Positions 26,887 to 35,634 of a stretch of DNA of 64,000 nucleotides are shown piece by piece. The DNA is from Dyadobacter arcticus. Its GTDB lineage: Bacteria > Bacteroidota > Bacteroidia > Cytophagales > Spirosomataceae. Made by a program: the position numbers and the translations under genes. Within the stretch, counting starts at the first letter, position 1. Each line of letters opens with the position of its first letter. Under the pieces are notes generated by a model, which worked only from the letters and a program-made list of their open reading frames with translations, did no database searches and was not told the origin of the DNA. The DNA lies in contig NZ_JAASQJ010000003.1 in assembly GCF_011762185.1 (NCBI RefSeq), positions 496,001-560,000 of the forward strand. The letters run 5' to 3'.

Positions 26887-27654
26887 ATGAAAAGTATAAA
26901 AAACAGTTGGACATTACTGCTCGTGGCTACCCTCGCCGCATGCAGCTCGTCCAAAACAATGACCTACGAATCAAAATGGAATGCGCCTTTTTCATATGCA
27001 GATGGCGTCAAGCCGGATCAGCAGGACCAAAAATCGAGGCTTAGGTACGGCATCATCAATGATGAGCAATATGTATATATCACATTAAAAACCAAAGATC
27101 CCAATACAATCCAGAACATTCTTAACAGCGGATTGAAAGTTGCTTTCAGTCCGGAGGGCCAGAAAAAGGAAGGGTATTCTCTTCTTTTTCCAGTGGTAAT
27201 GAAGGAGGATAGAAGAGCCCTGAAAAGGATTGATACCGATCTTCCAAACAGCCTTGGTCTTGATCTGCTTTTGGATTCTTACAATAAAGAAGCAGTTTGG
27301 AAAGATGTGAAAGGGCAGCATTTTATAAATCTCGTTGAACCCGACGGAAGCATCAAGTCGCACATTGAAATGGACAGAAACGGGGAACTGACTGAACAAA
27401 TCGCAATTCCTTTCAGCCTGATGGCGGTTAACGTTAGAGAAACCGGCATGCTTGGGGTAAGCATTAAAGTAGATGGTCAATCTTCGCAATCCGGATTTAG
27501 TCCGCGCATTGGGATTGGCCTCGGTGGCGGAATTGGAATGGGCGGCGGAATGGGCGTAGGGATCGGTTCTGGCAGCGGCTACGGTTCCCGGTACAATCAA
27601 AACGACCGCAATGTAGATATTAAGCTGGAAGTCCAGCTTGCACGAGCTAATTAG
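26887..27654 (+). CDS. Lipoprotein with Gly-rich C-terminal segment, function unknown
   Basis: The 255-residue product has a lipoprotein signal (LLLVATLAAC; Cys at about residue 19), so it is membrane-anchored outside the cytoplasm. The middle (about 30-200) is beta-rich (YGIINDEQYVYITLKTKD, GLKVAFSPEGQKKEG) and resembles the ligand-binding folds found in DOMON/carbohydrate-binding modules, but I cannot assign a family. Residues about 205-240 form an unusual Gly/Met/Ile-rich run (GLGGGIGMGGGMGVGIG). It has its own upstream gap of 87 bp and a strong terminator, so it is probably monocistronic. Confidence 0.7.
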   Translation: MKSIKNSWTLLLVATLAACSSSKTMTYESKWNAPFSYADGVKPDQQDQKSRLRYGIINDEQYVYITLKTKDPNTIQNILNSGLKVAFSPEGQKKEGYSLLFPVVMKEDRRALKRIDTDLPNSLGLDLLLDSYNKEAVWKDVKGQHFINLVEPDGSIKSHIEMDRNGELTEQIAIPFSLMAVNVRETGMLGVSIKVDGQSSQSGFSPRIGIGLGGGIGMGGGMGVGIGSGSGYGSRYNQNDRNVDIKLEVQLARAN

Positions 27655-27673
27655 ACCAGCCTTTATCAATTGC

Positions 27674-27706
27674 AAAAAGCCCGTTGAGTTTTCAACGGGT
27701 TTTTTG
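27674..27706 (+). terminator. Hairpin terminator after the lipoprotein gene
   Basis: AAAAAGCCCGTTGA pairs with TCAACGGGTTTTTT (core stem CCCGTTGA/TCAACGGG, one G-T pair outward) around GTTT, ending in a T-run. It lies 20 bp after the stop. Confidence 0.85.
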
Positions 27707-27792
27707 TTTTAGACTATCTTGCATCGAAAGCGATAAGTAAGCATTGATAGTCTTCAGTCAATTTCAAGTAAAGGTTTAAAGATCAGGATATT

Positions 27793-28588
27793 GTGAATAG
27801 AAACCAGCTCAAAAAATTATACAATTTCCTAAAATTCAGAAAGGACTTTACGCGGTACAGCTGTTCTGTGTGTCTTGTACCCGCCCCTGTTTGGCGAAGG
27901 TTACGATACCATCAAGGCGATTACGGACGGGAAAATCCAGGCTGTTGTTGACAATAGCTTTTTTCGATTTATTAGTTATCGCGAATGGGTGGTATTGGTT
28001 TTCGTGGCAGTGATATGTTTGTTAAAAGCATTCTCCACTTCCGGATATGATCTTTTTATTCCGTTAATGCTCGTTTCGGTCATCTTCTTTTTAACTGTCA
28101 AATGGTTTTCTCCTATTTCGCCCGATCTCCGAAAACTGGCTGAGGAGGGGAAAATATTTACCCGCGAGCACGACCGCAACCTGCTATCCCTGCTGCATAT
28201 CCTGGACCTGATCGACAAGGACATTCAGGTGATCAATGTAAATGCGTCGCGTACCGAACTGGCCGAAATGTTCCGGACCGGCAAGCGCAATATGATCTCG
28301 GTTATTGATGAAAACAGGAAGCTCGTCGGGATCATCTCCATGGACGATGTGCGCCCGCTGCTTTTCAATCCGGATGTGTATGATATGCTGAGCGTCAAAG
28401 GCCTCATGAAGCAACCGCCTAATGTGATCAGTGACCTCGATACCGTGGTGAGCGTGGTCAAAAAATTCGATGAAACTGGGGCTTGGAACCTGCCGGTGGT
28501 CAAGATTTCGGGTGAATTTGTAGGCTTCATTTCCAAATCTGGGATACTGAACAGCTACCGCCAGCTATTGCGCTCGCATTCAGGGTAG
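27793..28588 (+). pseudogene. Remnant of a ClC chloride channel with C-terminal CBS pair, twice internally deleted
   Basis: The tail (about 28050-28588) matches the end of Bacteroidota ClC channels: LFIPLMLVSVIFFLTVKWF followed by a linker and two CBS domains. Just before it, from about 27851, is a mid-channel piece (GTAVLCVLYPPLFGEGYDTI ... EWVVLVFVAVICLLKAFSTS). The intervening pore region with the gating-glutamate and chloride-binding motifs is missing: the two pieces join in frame at AFSTS|GYDLF. Upstream, GTG 27793 starts a short stretch in another frame (NRNQLKKLYNFLKFRKDFTR) resembling a ClC N-terminus, joined near 27850. An open frame from TTG 27875 of 237 residues could still make a two-helix membrane CBS protein, but not a channel. 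Confidence 0.72.
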
Positions 28589-28661
28589 AAGTGCCACGTG
28601 AAACATTATTTTAAATCCAAATTTTCATAAATGATTGTTATCTAATTAAATACAAATGATA

Positions 28662-28669
28662 TATATTTG
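28662..28669 (+). promoter_or_regulatory. -7 promoter element of the marR-like gene
   Basis: TATATTTG matches TAnnTTTG exactly, 58 bp before ATG 28727. The inverted repeat at 28674-28693 begins 5 bp downstream, over the expected transcription start. Confidence 0.6.
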
Positions 28670-28673
28670 TATA

Positions 28674-28693
28674 ATACTTGAATAGTCAAGTAT
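28674..28693. promoter_or_regulatory. Likely MarR operator (perfect 8-bp inverted repeat)
   Basis: ATACTTGA-ATAG-TCAAGTAT is a perfect dyad overlapping the predicted transcription start of the MarR gene. Two more TCAAG half-sites follow (28697-28702 and about 28707-28712). Autorepression is the usual MarR arrangement, so this is the probable binding site. Confidence 0.6.
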
Positions 28694-28726
28694 ATATCAA
28701 GTAAAGATCAAGCATCATTCAAACTT

Positions 28727-29161
28727 ATGTCAAACACAACGCCTGCATTGAAATTCTTTTTAAACCTGACCATGGTCCAATCGCTGATATTCAAGCGGTT
28801 CGATACAAAACTGAGCAGCCACGGCATCAGTCTGAACGAATTTATGATCCTGTATCACCTCGGGGAAGCGACGGATGAGAAACTGAGACGGGTTGATCTC
28901 GCCGAAAAAATCGGCCTGACGGCGTCAGGAATTACGAGAATGCTGACGCCTCTTGAGAAATTGGGATTGGTAAAACGGGAAGCCAACAGCCGGGATGCCC
29001 GTGTGAGTTATGTAAAGCTGGCGAATGCCGGGAAGAAGATTTTAAACGAAAGCTCGGCCACCGCAGAAGAGGTAACCGAGCAGATTTTAACAGTGGTGAA
29101 GACAAAAAAACTGGATGATTTTTCGAAAATGTTACAGGAATTGGGCGCGACAATTAAGTAA
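28727..29161 (+). CDS. MarR family transcriptional regulator
   Basis: The 144-residue product is a typical winged-helix MarR dimer: helical N-terminus, LSSHGISLNEFMILYHLGE (about 27-45), recognition helix region LAEKIGLTASGITRMLTPLE (about 58-77) and wing GLVKREANSRDARVSYVKL (about 80-98), where the D-x-R signature is preserved. It would repress genes in response to a small ligand. A promoter with an overlapping dyad suggests autoregulation. It converges with the DUF4097 operon, with only 2 bp between stops. Target genes are not evident, though none is divergent. Confidence 0.9.
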   Translation: MSNTTPALKFFLNLTMVQSLIFKRFDTKLSSHGISLNEFMILYHLGEATDEKLRRVDLAEKIGLTASGITRMLTPLEKLGLVKREANSRDARVSYVKLANAGKKILNESSATAEEVTEQILTVVKTKKLDDFSKMLQELGATIK

Positions 29162-29163
29162 TG

Positions 29164-30000
29164 CTACTTCGCTTTCCGCACATAAATGTTCCCATTCATA
29201 TTTTTCATCATGATCTCCCCGCCGCCGCCGTTGACCTTGCCTTTTACCCAGTCCTCAATAGAAACTTTATACATACCGTCCTTGGCTGAACGGGTAGCCT
29301 GCGGCTGGCTTTTGTCCACGTCCACATCAAAGTCGCTGTAAATTTCGCCTCGGTCGGATTTGATTTTCACATCAAATTTGGCTGTACCAGGCAGGGTTAT
29401 ATCCACATTGCCATTGAGCGTTGAGAATGCCATTGGTGATGTCGTGTTGACGGTTTTGAAAACAGCTTTCAATGTTCCGTTAATGGTATTGGCAACCGCC
29501 GAGCCGGATACATTAGTGAGTTTAATATCACCGTTCACGTTTTTAATTTCCAATTCGCCATCTACGTTTTCAACGGTAATATCTCCCTCGTTTATGGTGC
29601 TGACGACCAGCGTAAACTTCTGGGGCACCTTAATGTTCAGATTTACGGCGTTCATGCTAGCCCTTGAATTCACTTTCACTGTATTGTTTTGCTCGGTTAC
29701 GGTAATGTCCAGTGCGGCATTCCCGGGGGAAATTCGCTTCATTCCGCCAGCCTGGGCATCACTGGGCTTATCTTTCTTTTCTTCGTTTTTAGCCGATGCA
29801 TCAATGATCACCTGGTTTCCAGTAGTTCCGGTGATGTGGATACTTCCTGCGATCAAGCCCACATTTAAAGTTCCGGGTTTGGCAGGATCTGTCAATGGTA
29901 TGGTCAATGTCTCTTTGGATTCAGTTTGTGCCCACAGCATAATCGGGCTCAATGTGAGGGCAGTGGATAAGGCGAGGGATAAAATTGAATTGGTCTTCAT
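29164..30000 (-). CDS. Exported DUF4097-type beta-repeat protein (second of pair)
   Basis: The 278-residue protein has a Sec signal (ALSTALTLSPIMLWAQ) and then a series of short beta-strand repeats with the recurring pattern (V/I)xxx(N/G)GDI: STINEGDITVENVDGELEI, KNVNGDIKLTNVSGS, STLNGNVDITLPG, and a final MKNMNGNIYVRK. This is the DUF4097/DUF4098 beta-solenoid-like family, found outside the cytoplasm and often under ECF sigma control; no enzymatic role is established. It starts 5 bp after its paralogue and is the last gene of the sigma/anti-sigma operon. Confidence 0.85.
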   Translation of the reverse strand: MKTNSILSLALSTALTLSPIMLWAQTESKETLTIPLTDPAKPGTLNVGLIAGSIHITGTTGNQVIIDASAKNEEKKDKPSDAQAGGMKRISPGNAALDITVTEQNNTVKVNSRASMNAVNLNIKVPQKFTLVVSTINEGDITVENVDGELEIKNVNGDIKLTNVSGSAVANTINGTLKAVFKTVNTTSPMAFSTLNGNVDITLPGTAKFDVKIKSDRGEIYSDFDVDVDKSQPQATRSAKDGMYKVSIEDWVKGKVNGGGGEIMMKNMNGNIYVRKAK

Positions 30001-30005
30001 TGTGT

Positions 30006-30869
30006 TTATGATTGTTTTTTAAGATAAATATTTCCGTTAAATGTTTCGAATTTGTAGACAGCGCCGCCTTTTCCAATGCGGATCCGGGTGTCGGTACTGA
30101 GCTTGTAAACCGTCTTATTGTCTTTCTTTTCCTCATTCTTGATCACTTTCACGGGCAAAGATTCTACTTCTGTAAAATCGGTATAAAAATTCCCGTTGAA
30201 GGTCTTGAACTGGCAATCCACCGACAGCGCTGCGGGGTAGCTGATCTTGATATCGCCATTAAGCGTTTTGAAATCAGATTCGCCGGGCGGGAGTGTCAGG
30301 TAATTGGCGTCCACATTCCCGTTGACCGTCCGTACATTGGCTGCACCCTTTGCATTTACCAGCTTAATAGCGCCGTTAACATTGTAAACGCCAAGTGAAC
30401 CAGTGACATCGTTCACCGTCACATCACCGCCATTAACCGTTGAAACATGCAAATTCAGAGAGTAGGGGACTTTTACCGTGAAATTCAGTTCATAGTGATA
30501 ATGAATTTTCGGACCATTCCAGTTTTTATTATTGCGATCCGGACGGGAATCAAAAGGGTTGGTAATGTAGGCCGTGATACTATCCGCCGTTTGTTCAAAA
30601 TCAATTTTGAATTCCTGCTTGCCTGTTTCCAAAATTTCCTGGGTTTTTGCTGAAATGGTTTTGTCAATTTCGAGCAAAACTTTGTCCCCATTATAGCCCT
30701 CCACTTTGATAAAGCCATTGACGTTATAAATCGCCAAAGTATTGGCAGACGCGTTTTGAGTTAAAGTGAATTGTTTGCTGATATGCTCTTTGAATTCCAG
30801 CTTTTGTGCCGGGGCCTGGGTGCAGCAGAACACTGCTCCCGCCAGTAAGGGGATTGCAAGATATTTCAT
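30006..30869 (-). CDS. Exported DUF4097-type beta-repeat protein (first of pair)
   Basis: The 287-residue paralogue of the next gene has a signal peptide (YLAIPLLAGAVFCCTQAPAQ; the Cys pair could allow lipidation, but no classic lipobox is seen). Repeats follow the same pattern: IYNVNGFIKVEGYNG, STVNGGDVTVNDVTGSLGV, YNVNGAIKLVNAKG, KTLNGDIKISYP, KTFNGNFYTDF and the C-terminal ETFNGNIYLKKQS. The two paralogues probably work together in the envelope. It lies 24 bp after the anti-sigma gene, in one operon with the ECF sigma factor. Confidence 0.85.
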   Translation of the reverse strand: MKYLAIPLLAGAVFCCTQAPAQKLEFKEHISKQFTLTQNASANTLAIYNVNGFIKVEGYNGDKVLLEIDKTISAKTQEILETGKQEFKIDFEQTADSITAYITNPFDSRPDRNNKNWNGPKIHYHYELNFTVKVPYSLNLHVSTVNGGDVTVNDVTGSLGVYNVNGAIKLVNAKGAANVRTVNGNVDANYLTLPPGESDFKTLNGDIKISYPAALSVDCQFKTFNGNFYTDFTEVESLPVKVIKNEEKKDNKTVYKLSTDTRIRIGKGGAVYKFETFNGNIYLKKQS

Positions 30870-30893
30870 AGCTAATAAATGGATGATGGTTTT

Positions 30894-31715
30894 CTAAGAT
30901 AAATCCTTGATCGACTGCTCAATTTTGTTCTTCACCAGATCATTGAGCCCTTCTTTTTTCAGCAAGGTCCTGAGTGCTTTAATGGAGCGTTTTTCCTGCA
31001 TCTTAACCATCACATCCGCCAATGCGACTTGAACCATCGGCGAATCCTGGACAAGCAGCGATTTCACAAGTCCTTCCCGCACCGCAGCATCGCTTGTGTA
31101 TTGCGTAAGTGCTTCGAGCGTAACCAGCCTCACGTTCACATTATCGTCGTTGTTTAAGGTCGTAAAAAGCGCATTTATTACACGCTCATCGGCATTGACG
31201 ATCTCAGTTGTGTAACCTACAGCCCGAAGCCTCTCAGTGGCCGAAGGATTCTCGATCAGCGAAAGCATCATGGTGCTTTTCATCTCTTCCACTTCCGAGG
31301 CAAGGGTCTCAATTTTCTGTTGGTAATCGGTTGCTTTCACATTGTCTTTCCCTGTCTTACGTCCAATCACCAGACCAAGCCCAACGAGCAAAAGGCTGAA
31401 TGCAAGCTGGATTGACCACTGAGGTAACACAAAATCCTTTATTTTTTCGATGATATGTTGCCATGAAAAGGATTCGTCGGCTTTTTCAGCTTTTTTAAAC
31501 TGATCCAGCATTTGGTAAAAATTAGTGCGCATCGCTTCTTCCGGCTCGGGGATTCTCATTTTTCCAAGACTATCCCAAAGCTGCTTATCCATCGCGAATT
31601 CTTCCTGGCAGGCAATGCATTCGGTCAAATGGTTGTCAACCTCCAATCGTTCTCCTTTGCTGAGCCTGTTATTCAGACAGTCTGTCAACTTTTCCTTGTT
31701 ATGTTCACAGCCCAT
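30894..31715 (-). CDS. Membrane anti-sigma factor with zinc-finger N-terminus and HEAT repeats
   Basis: The 273-residue protein has the ZAS-type signature HLTECIACQEEF (H-x3-C-x2-C, about 30-42) that binds ECF sigma factors, one transmembrane helix (WSIQLAFSLLLVGLGLVIG, about 100-120) and a C-terminal part with HEAT-like helical repeats (VNVRLVTLEALTQYTSDAA, MVQVALADVMVKMQEKRSI). The open frame starts at ATG 31733, 14 bp inside the sigma gene, but ATG 31715 is preceded by AAAGGAG at proper distance and lies just after the sigma stop, so it is preferred. It would hold the partner sigma inactive at the membrane. Confidence 0.82.
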   Translation of the reverse strand: MGCEHNKEKLTDCLNNRLSKGERLEVDNHLTECIACQEEFAMDKQLWDSLGKMRIPEPEEAMRTNFYQMLDQFKKAEKADESFSWQHIIEKIKDFVLPQWSIQLAFSLLLVGLGLVIGRKTGKDNVKATDYQQKIETLASEVEEMKSTMMLSLIENPSATERLRAVGYTTEIVNADERVINALFTTLNNDDNVNVRLVTLEALTQYTSDAAVREGLVKSLLVQDSPMVQVALADVMVKMQEKRSIKALRTLLKKEGLNDLVKNKIEQSIKDLS

Positions 31716-31719
31716 TGCG

Positions 31720-32271
31720 TTATCTCCTTTCATTGGTAAAAAACTTTTTTTTTAACTCACCCAGTGCCCGGTGTACCCGCACTTTTACCGTCCCTTCATT
31801 AACGTTCAGCACTTTCGCTATTTCGTTGTATTTCAAGTCCTGAAACCGGCTCAGGATAAGCACTTCCCGATATTCTTCACTCAATCCTGCCATTGCTTTG
31901 TGCAGAAAATCCTTGTCCTGTTGTTTTTCCAAACCTTCATCCGCCAATGTGCCGCCGCCGATCTTGTCCGCCATTTCATTCACATCATAATGATTGGCCG
32001 TCTTGTTCTGCTTCACCGAATCATTCAGCACATTCCTGGCGAGATAATACATCCAGGTCCTGAATTCGCCTTCTCCTGTGAAGGTATGTTTGTATTTGAG
32101 CATCCGGTAAAACACATTCTGAACAAGATCTTCACTGGCGTGGGTTGTATGCGTCATATGGTAAAAGAATGCAAACAGTGGCCGGTTGTACCGTTCAAAC
32201 AGCAAGCCCATTTTGTCCAGGTCGCCGGCTTTAACCCGGAGCATCAGCGAATTGTCTGTGAGCGCGTTCAA
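31720..32271 (-). CDS. ECF-type RNA polymerase sigma factor
   Basis: The 183-residue product has sigma region 2 (LFERYNRPLFAFFYHMTHTT through YKHTFTGEGEFRTWMYYLARN, about 22-85) and region 4 (GLSEEYREVLILSRFQDLKYNEIAKVLNVNEGTVKVRVHRAL, given here by its ends, about 125-170). It begins with TTG 32271 (MNALTDN); no in-frame ATG precedes the domain. The anti-sigma gene follows or overlaps, then two DUF4097 genes, a frequent Bacteroidota operon. It probably drives its own operon in response to an envelope signal. Confidence 0.9.
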   Translation of the reverse strand: MNALTDNSLMLRVKAGDLDKMGLLFERYNRPLFAFFYHMTHTTHASEDLVQNVFYRMLKYKHTFTGEGEFRTWMYYLARNVLNDSVKQNKTANHYDVNEMADKIGGGTLADEGLEKQQDKDFLHKAMAGLSEEYREVLILSRFQDLKYNEIAKVLNVNEGTVKVRVHRALGELKKKFFTNERR

Positions 32272-32370
32272 ATGGTTTAGCCTTTTTTGTTTGATTCTGT
32301 TGTGATAACTCGGGGTATTGGGAAAGGTTACAATAAATAAGAAAATATTTCTTCTGTTTTTACATTCATA

Positions 32371-34803
32371 TTATTCTGACCGCAGCGATTTGACAGGGTT
32401 CATCAATGCGGCTTTGATGGATTGGAATGAAACTGTAAAGAGTGCTACTGCGATGGAAAGCATTCCGGCTATTGCGAACATCCACCAGGAAATTGTGATC
32501 CGGTATTCGAAATCCTGTAACCACTTGTCCATCATGTACCAGGCTGCTGGAACGGCAACGACCATTGCAATACCCACCAGTTTCAAGAAATCCTTCGAAA
32601 GCAAAGCCACGATTCCAGCAACCGAGGCACCTAATACCTTTCTAACCCCAATTTCCTTTGTACGCTGCTCGGCAGTAAAAGTTGCCAGTCCGAATAAACC
32701 CAGACATGCGACGAAAATGGTCAATCCTGCGAATAAGCCTAATATTTTGCCGGTTTTCTGTTCCGCTTTGTAGGTTTCATTAAAGCGTTCATCCAGGAAA
32801 GAATAGGTGAAAGGCAGGTCCGGCTTGAAGCTTTCCCAATGCGTTTTCATGGATTTGAGCAGCCCAGCCACTTCTTTGGTCCTGGTTTTAATAATGATGG
32901 AACCGCTGCCTTCACTAAGTGTCATTACAAGTGGTGCTATTTTTTCATGCATGGAGCGAAAGTGAAAGTCTTTGACAACACCTATCACACGAAAAGTGAC
33001 TTGCTGACCTTCGTTGTCCCTGCGGGAAACCGTCTTATCAAGCGCCCCATCAGTCCATCCCATTGCTTTTGCAGCCGTTTCATTCACAATAATTCCCAGT
33101 GAATCGGTACCGTAGGCTTTGGAAAAATTGCGGCCCTCCGTAATTTCCATACCCAGGGTTGGGATGTAATTGTAATCCACCTCGTAACGAAGCGTCTTCA
33201 CAAACTGATCGACATTGTTCCCTGTTGTTACCATGAAATTATTGTTGTCCGAAGCTCCCGCGGGAACATAACCAGACATGCTCACTTTATCAACCCGGGC
33301 GTCTCCCATGATTTCATCCCGAAACGCCGGAAAATTTTTGCCCAAAGCCCACCCGGGTACAATCATGATCTGCTCTTTATTATAACCCAATTTTTTGTTC
33401 TGGATAAATTTCAATTGTTGGTAAACCACCGTGGTGCCGACCATTAAGGTGATTGAAATAAAGAATTGGAAAACAACCAAACTGCTTCTCAATCCAATAT
33501 TCCTGCCCGAAGATCCCAGTTTGATGGTCGCGCTGCCACCTTTTAAAACTGAAATGGGCTTGAAAGAAGAAAGGAAAAATGCAGGGTAGCTGCCGGCAAA
33601 TATGCCCACGAACAAGCCAAATAACAGGACGCCAGGAATGAGGCCAGGTAACGCATCCAATCGCAATGAAAGTTCTTTGCCTGATAAATTATTGAACAAC
33701 GGAAGACAGATCAGGCATATAACAGTTGCAAGTATCAAAGCAATGCCGGTTAGCAGAAGCGATTCCATCAAAAACTGGCTGACCAATTCTATTTTTTCCG
33801 AACCCATTACCTTTCGAACACCGACTTCTCTGGCGCGCTTGGACGAACCGGCGGTAGAGAGGTTCATGAAATTAATGCACGCAATCAGCAGCATAATTAC
33901 TGCAACAGCGCTAAAAATGTAGACGTATTTTAAATTTCCGTTGCCGCCCAGATCATATTCAAAGTCAGAGTGTAGGTGAATGTCAGTTAAAGGCTGAAGA
34001 TACAAGCCTATGTCGTTTCCCTTTTTGCGAAACTCAGCCAATGTTACGCCCATTGCCTGCTTTAATTGCGGACCCATGTATTTGCTGACCGTCTGCGGAA
34101 GCTTTTGTTCAAGGCGTTTGTAATCGTAATCTTTGGGAAGCAGGAGGTAGGTGAAAAACTCAGATATCATCCACGATTGCGATTTTGCTTCATCCAGCGA
34201 GGACATGGACGCCAGCATATCGTAATGGAAATGGGAATTGGCAGGTATATCTTTCATCACCCCGGTCACTTTATACATATTGTCCGTGCCCTTGAATGTC
34301 AAAACTTTTCCCATTGCGTCATTTTCCCTAAAATATTTCCGAGCGAGCGTCTCTGAAATAACAACTGTATTCGGGTTCAATAACGCGCTTTTTGCCTGGC
34401 CTTCGATAAGTGGTAATGTGAAGAGTTGGAAAAAATTCGAGTCTACATATGCCAGACGGTCATCGGTGAAGAGTTTTTCACCCAATAATACCAATGGTGA
34501 ACCGCCCTGCCGCAGGCGGGTCGCGTCCTGAACTTCGGGATAATCGGCTTTTAATGCAGCGGCAGTTGGCGGCATGACGTGCGCCTCATTGAATTTTCCT
34601 CCCTGCATCACACCTTTAAATACGACACGAACAATGCGGTCGGCTTTTTCATTATACCTGTCAAAACTCAATTCATCGAGTACATAAAGGCTGATGAGCA
34701 TGCAGGAAGCCAGTCCCATTCCCAGGCCGACAATATTGATGGCGGAAAAGGCGCGGTTTCTGAGTAAGGTCCGCCAGGCGATTTTAAAGTAATTTCTAAT
34801 CAT
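32371..34803 (-). CDS. MacB/FtsX-type ABC transporter permease
   Basis: The 810-residue protein is a tandem permease: TM1 at about 20-42 (AFSAINIVGLGMGLASCMLI), a large periplasmic MacB core domain (about 60-260), an FtsX domain with three helices (285-400, including the RAREVGVRKVMGS coupling motif), then a second TM/periplasmic/FtsX set (about 430-810) with RTKEIGVRKVLGAS. Such proteins act as mechanotransmission ABC exporters of peptides or lipoproteins with a separate ATPase; no ATPase gene is adjacent, so the partner is elsewhere. It lies 99 bp beyond the sigma factor start region on the same strand. Confidence 0.9.
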   Translation of the reverse strand: MIRNYFKIAWRTLLRNRAFSAINIVGLGMGLASCMLISLYVLDELSFDRYNEKADRIVRVVFKGVMQGGKFNEAHVMPPTAAALKADYPEVQDATRLRQGGSPLVLLGEKLFTDDRLAYVDSNFFQLFTLPLIEGQAKSALLNPNTVVISETLARKYFRENDAMGKVLTFKGTDNMYKVTGVMKDIPANSHFHYDMLASMSSLDEAKSQSWMISEFFTYLLLPKDYDYKRLEQKLPQTVSKYMGPQLKQAMGVTLAEFRKKGNDIGLYLQPLTDIHLHSDFEYDLGGNGNLKYVYIFSAVAVIMLLIACINFMNLSTAGSSKRAREVGVRKVMGSEKIELVSQFLMESLLLTGIALILATVICLICLPLFNNLSGKELSLRLDALPGLIPGVLLFGLFVGIFAGSYPAFFLSSFKPISVLKGGSATIKLGSSGRNIGLRSSLVVFQFFISITLMVGTTVVYQQLKFIQNKKLGYNKEQIMIVPGWALGKNFPAFRDEIMGDARVDKVSMSGYVPAGASDNNNFMVTTGNNVDQFVKTLRYEVDYNYIPTLGMEITEGRNFSKAYGTDSLGIIVNETAAKAMGWTDGALDKTVSRRDNEGQQVTFRVIGVVKDFHFRSMHEKIAPLVMTLSEGSGSIIIKTRTKEVAGLLKSMKTHWESFKPDLPFTYSFLDERFNETYKAEQKTGKILGLFAGLTIFVACLGLFGLATFTAEQRTKEIGVRKVLGASVAGIVALLSKDFLKLVGIAMVVAVPAAWYMMDKWLQDFEYRITISWWMFAIAGMLSIAVALFTVSFQSIKAALMNPVKSLRSE

Positions 34804-35024
34804 GATTAAGGTAAATGTAAAAGGGAAAAACTTGGTTTATTTTGATGGCTAACAGGCGGTACTTTGTATAACATAGTTCTTGGTATAAAAGGTATGCCAG
34901 TTTGCAAATGTTGTGATTCTCGGGTGTTTAGGAAATTTTCTTAGCCACGAATGTTCACTTCCGAACACTTTTCGTACGAAATCGGCCGCCGCTTTACTAA
35001 ATTTATGCGTTAACACTTTCATTG

Positions 35025-35594
35025 ATGACAGACTTAGAACAATATCTCCAAACCTATTTTGACTTCAATCAAACCGACCTGAACAAGGTAGCCTCATTCT
35101 TTAAGCCCGAAATGATTCAAAAAGGAGGTTATTATCTGAAAAGCGGCAAAACCTGTAATAAGCTGAGTTTCATCCAGTCGGGTATGTTGCGGGTTTTCGT
35201 GGAGCTAGAATATAGGGAGGTAACGCAATGGATTTCGACAAAAGGATATTTCATAGCCGACCTGTCAAGCCTGGTATTTGGCAATCCATCCCGCTGGAAC
35301 ATCCAGGCACTTGCAGATACTGCCCTTTACACTATTGATAAAGCAGATTACGATCGTCTTGGTGATTTTATACCAAAATGGCCGGTTACAGAAAAGCTTT
35401 TCATCGCACATTGCTTCACAACCTTGGAAGACCGCGTTTTTTCTTTTTTATCAATGACCGCCGAGCAACGCTACAATATCTTATTTGAAAATAACCGCGA
35501 ACTGTTCAATCAGGTGCCGCTTCAATATATTGCCTCCATGCTTGGAATGACACCGGAAACCATCAGCAGGATAAGGCGAAAACAGCTGATTTGA
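35025..35594 (+). CDS. Crp/Fnr family transcriptional regulator
   Basis: The 189-residue protein has an N-terminal cyclic-nucleotide-binding-type barrel (about 10-115; SGKTCNKLSFIQSGMLRVF) and a short C-terminal helix-turn-helix (about 155-189: VPLQYIASMLGMTPETISRI). No Fe-S cysteine cluster is seen, so the ligand is unknown. The recognition helix contains E-x-x-S-R (ETISR), the residues FNR uses to read TTGAT. A perfect TTGAT-N4-ATCAA site lies 5 bp after its stop, before the next gene. The frame opens at TTG 35022, but ATG 35025 is the natural start. Its leader holds two short palindromes. Confidence 0.85.
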   Translation: MTDLEQYLQTYFDFNQTDLNKVASFFKPEMIQKGGYYLKSGKTCNKLSFIQSGMLRVFVELEYREVTQWISTKGYFIADLSSLVFGNPSRWNIQALADTALYTIDKADYDRLGDFIPKWPVTEKLFIAHCFTTLEDRVFSFLSMTAEQRYNILFENNRELFNQVPLQYIASMLGMTPETISRIRRKQLI

Positions 35595-35598
35595 TTTC

Positions 35599-35612
35599 TT
35601 GATCTAGATCAA
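35599..35612. promoter_or_regulatory. Perfect FNR-type binding site
   Basis: TTGATCTAGATCAA matches the FNR consensus TTGAT-N4-ATCAA in every defined base and is a full palindrome. Its centre is 41-42 bp upstream of the start expected from the -7 element at 35635-35642, the class II activator position. The Crp/Fnr regulator encoded just upstream is the obvious candidate to bind it. Confidence 0.65.
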
Positions 35613-35634
35613 GTGGCTTTGAAATGCCGGTTGA

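Noticed and set aside
26887..27654. Lipoprotein as a DOMON/CBM9 sugar-binding protein
   Set aside because: Beta-rich pattern is suggestive, but no specific motif could be identified by eye.
27085..27675. 196-residue minus-strand frame across the lipoprotein gene
   Set aside because: Antisense to a gene with lipobox and terminator; no recognisable domain.
29360..30022. Long plus-strand open frame antisense to a DUF4097 gene
   Set aside because: Opposite a well-supported exported protein and lacks any family feature; a by-product of the repeat codon pattern.
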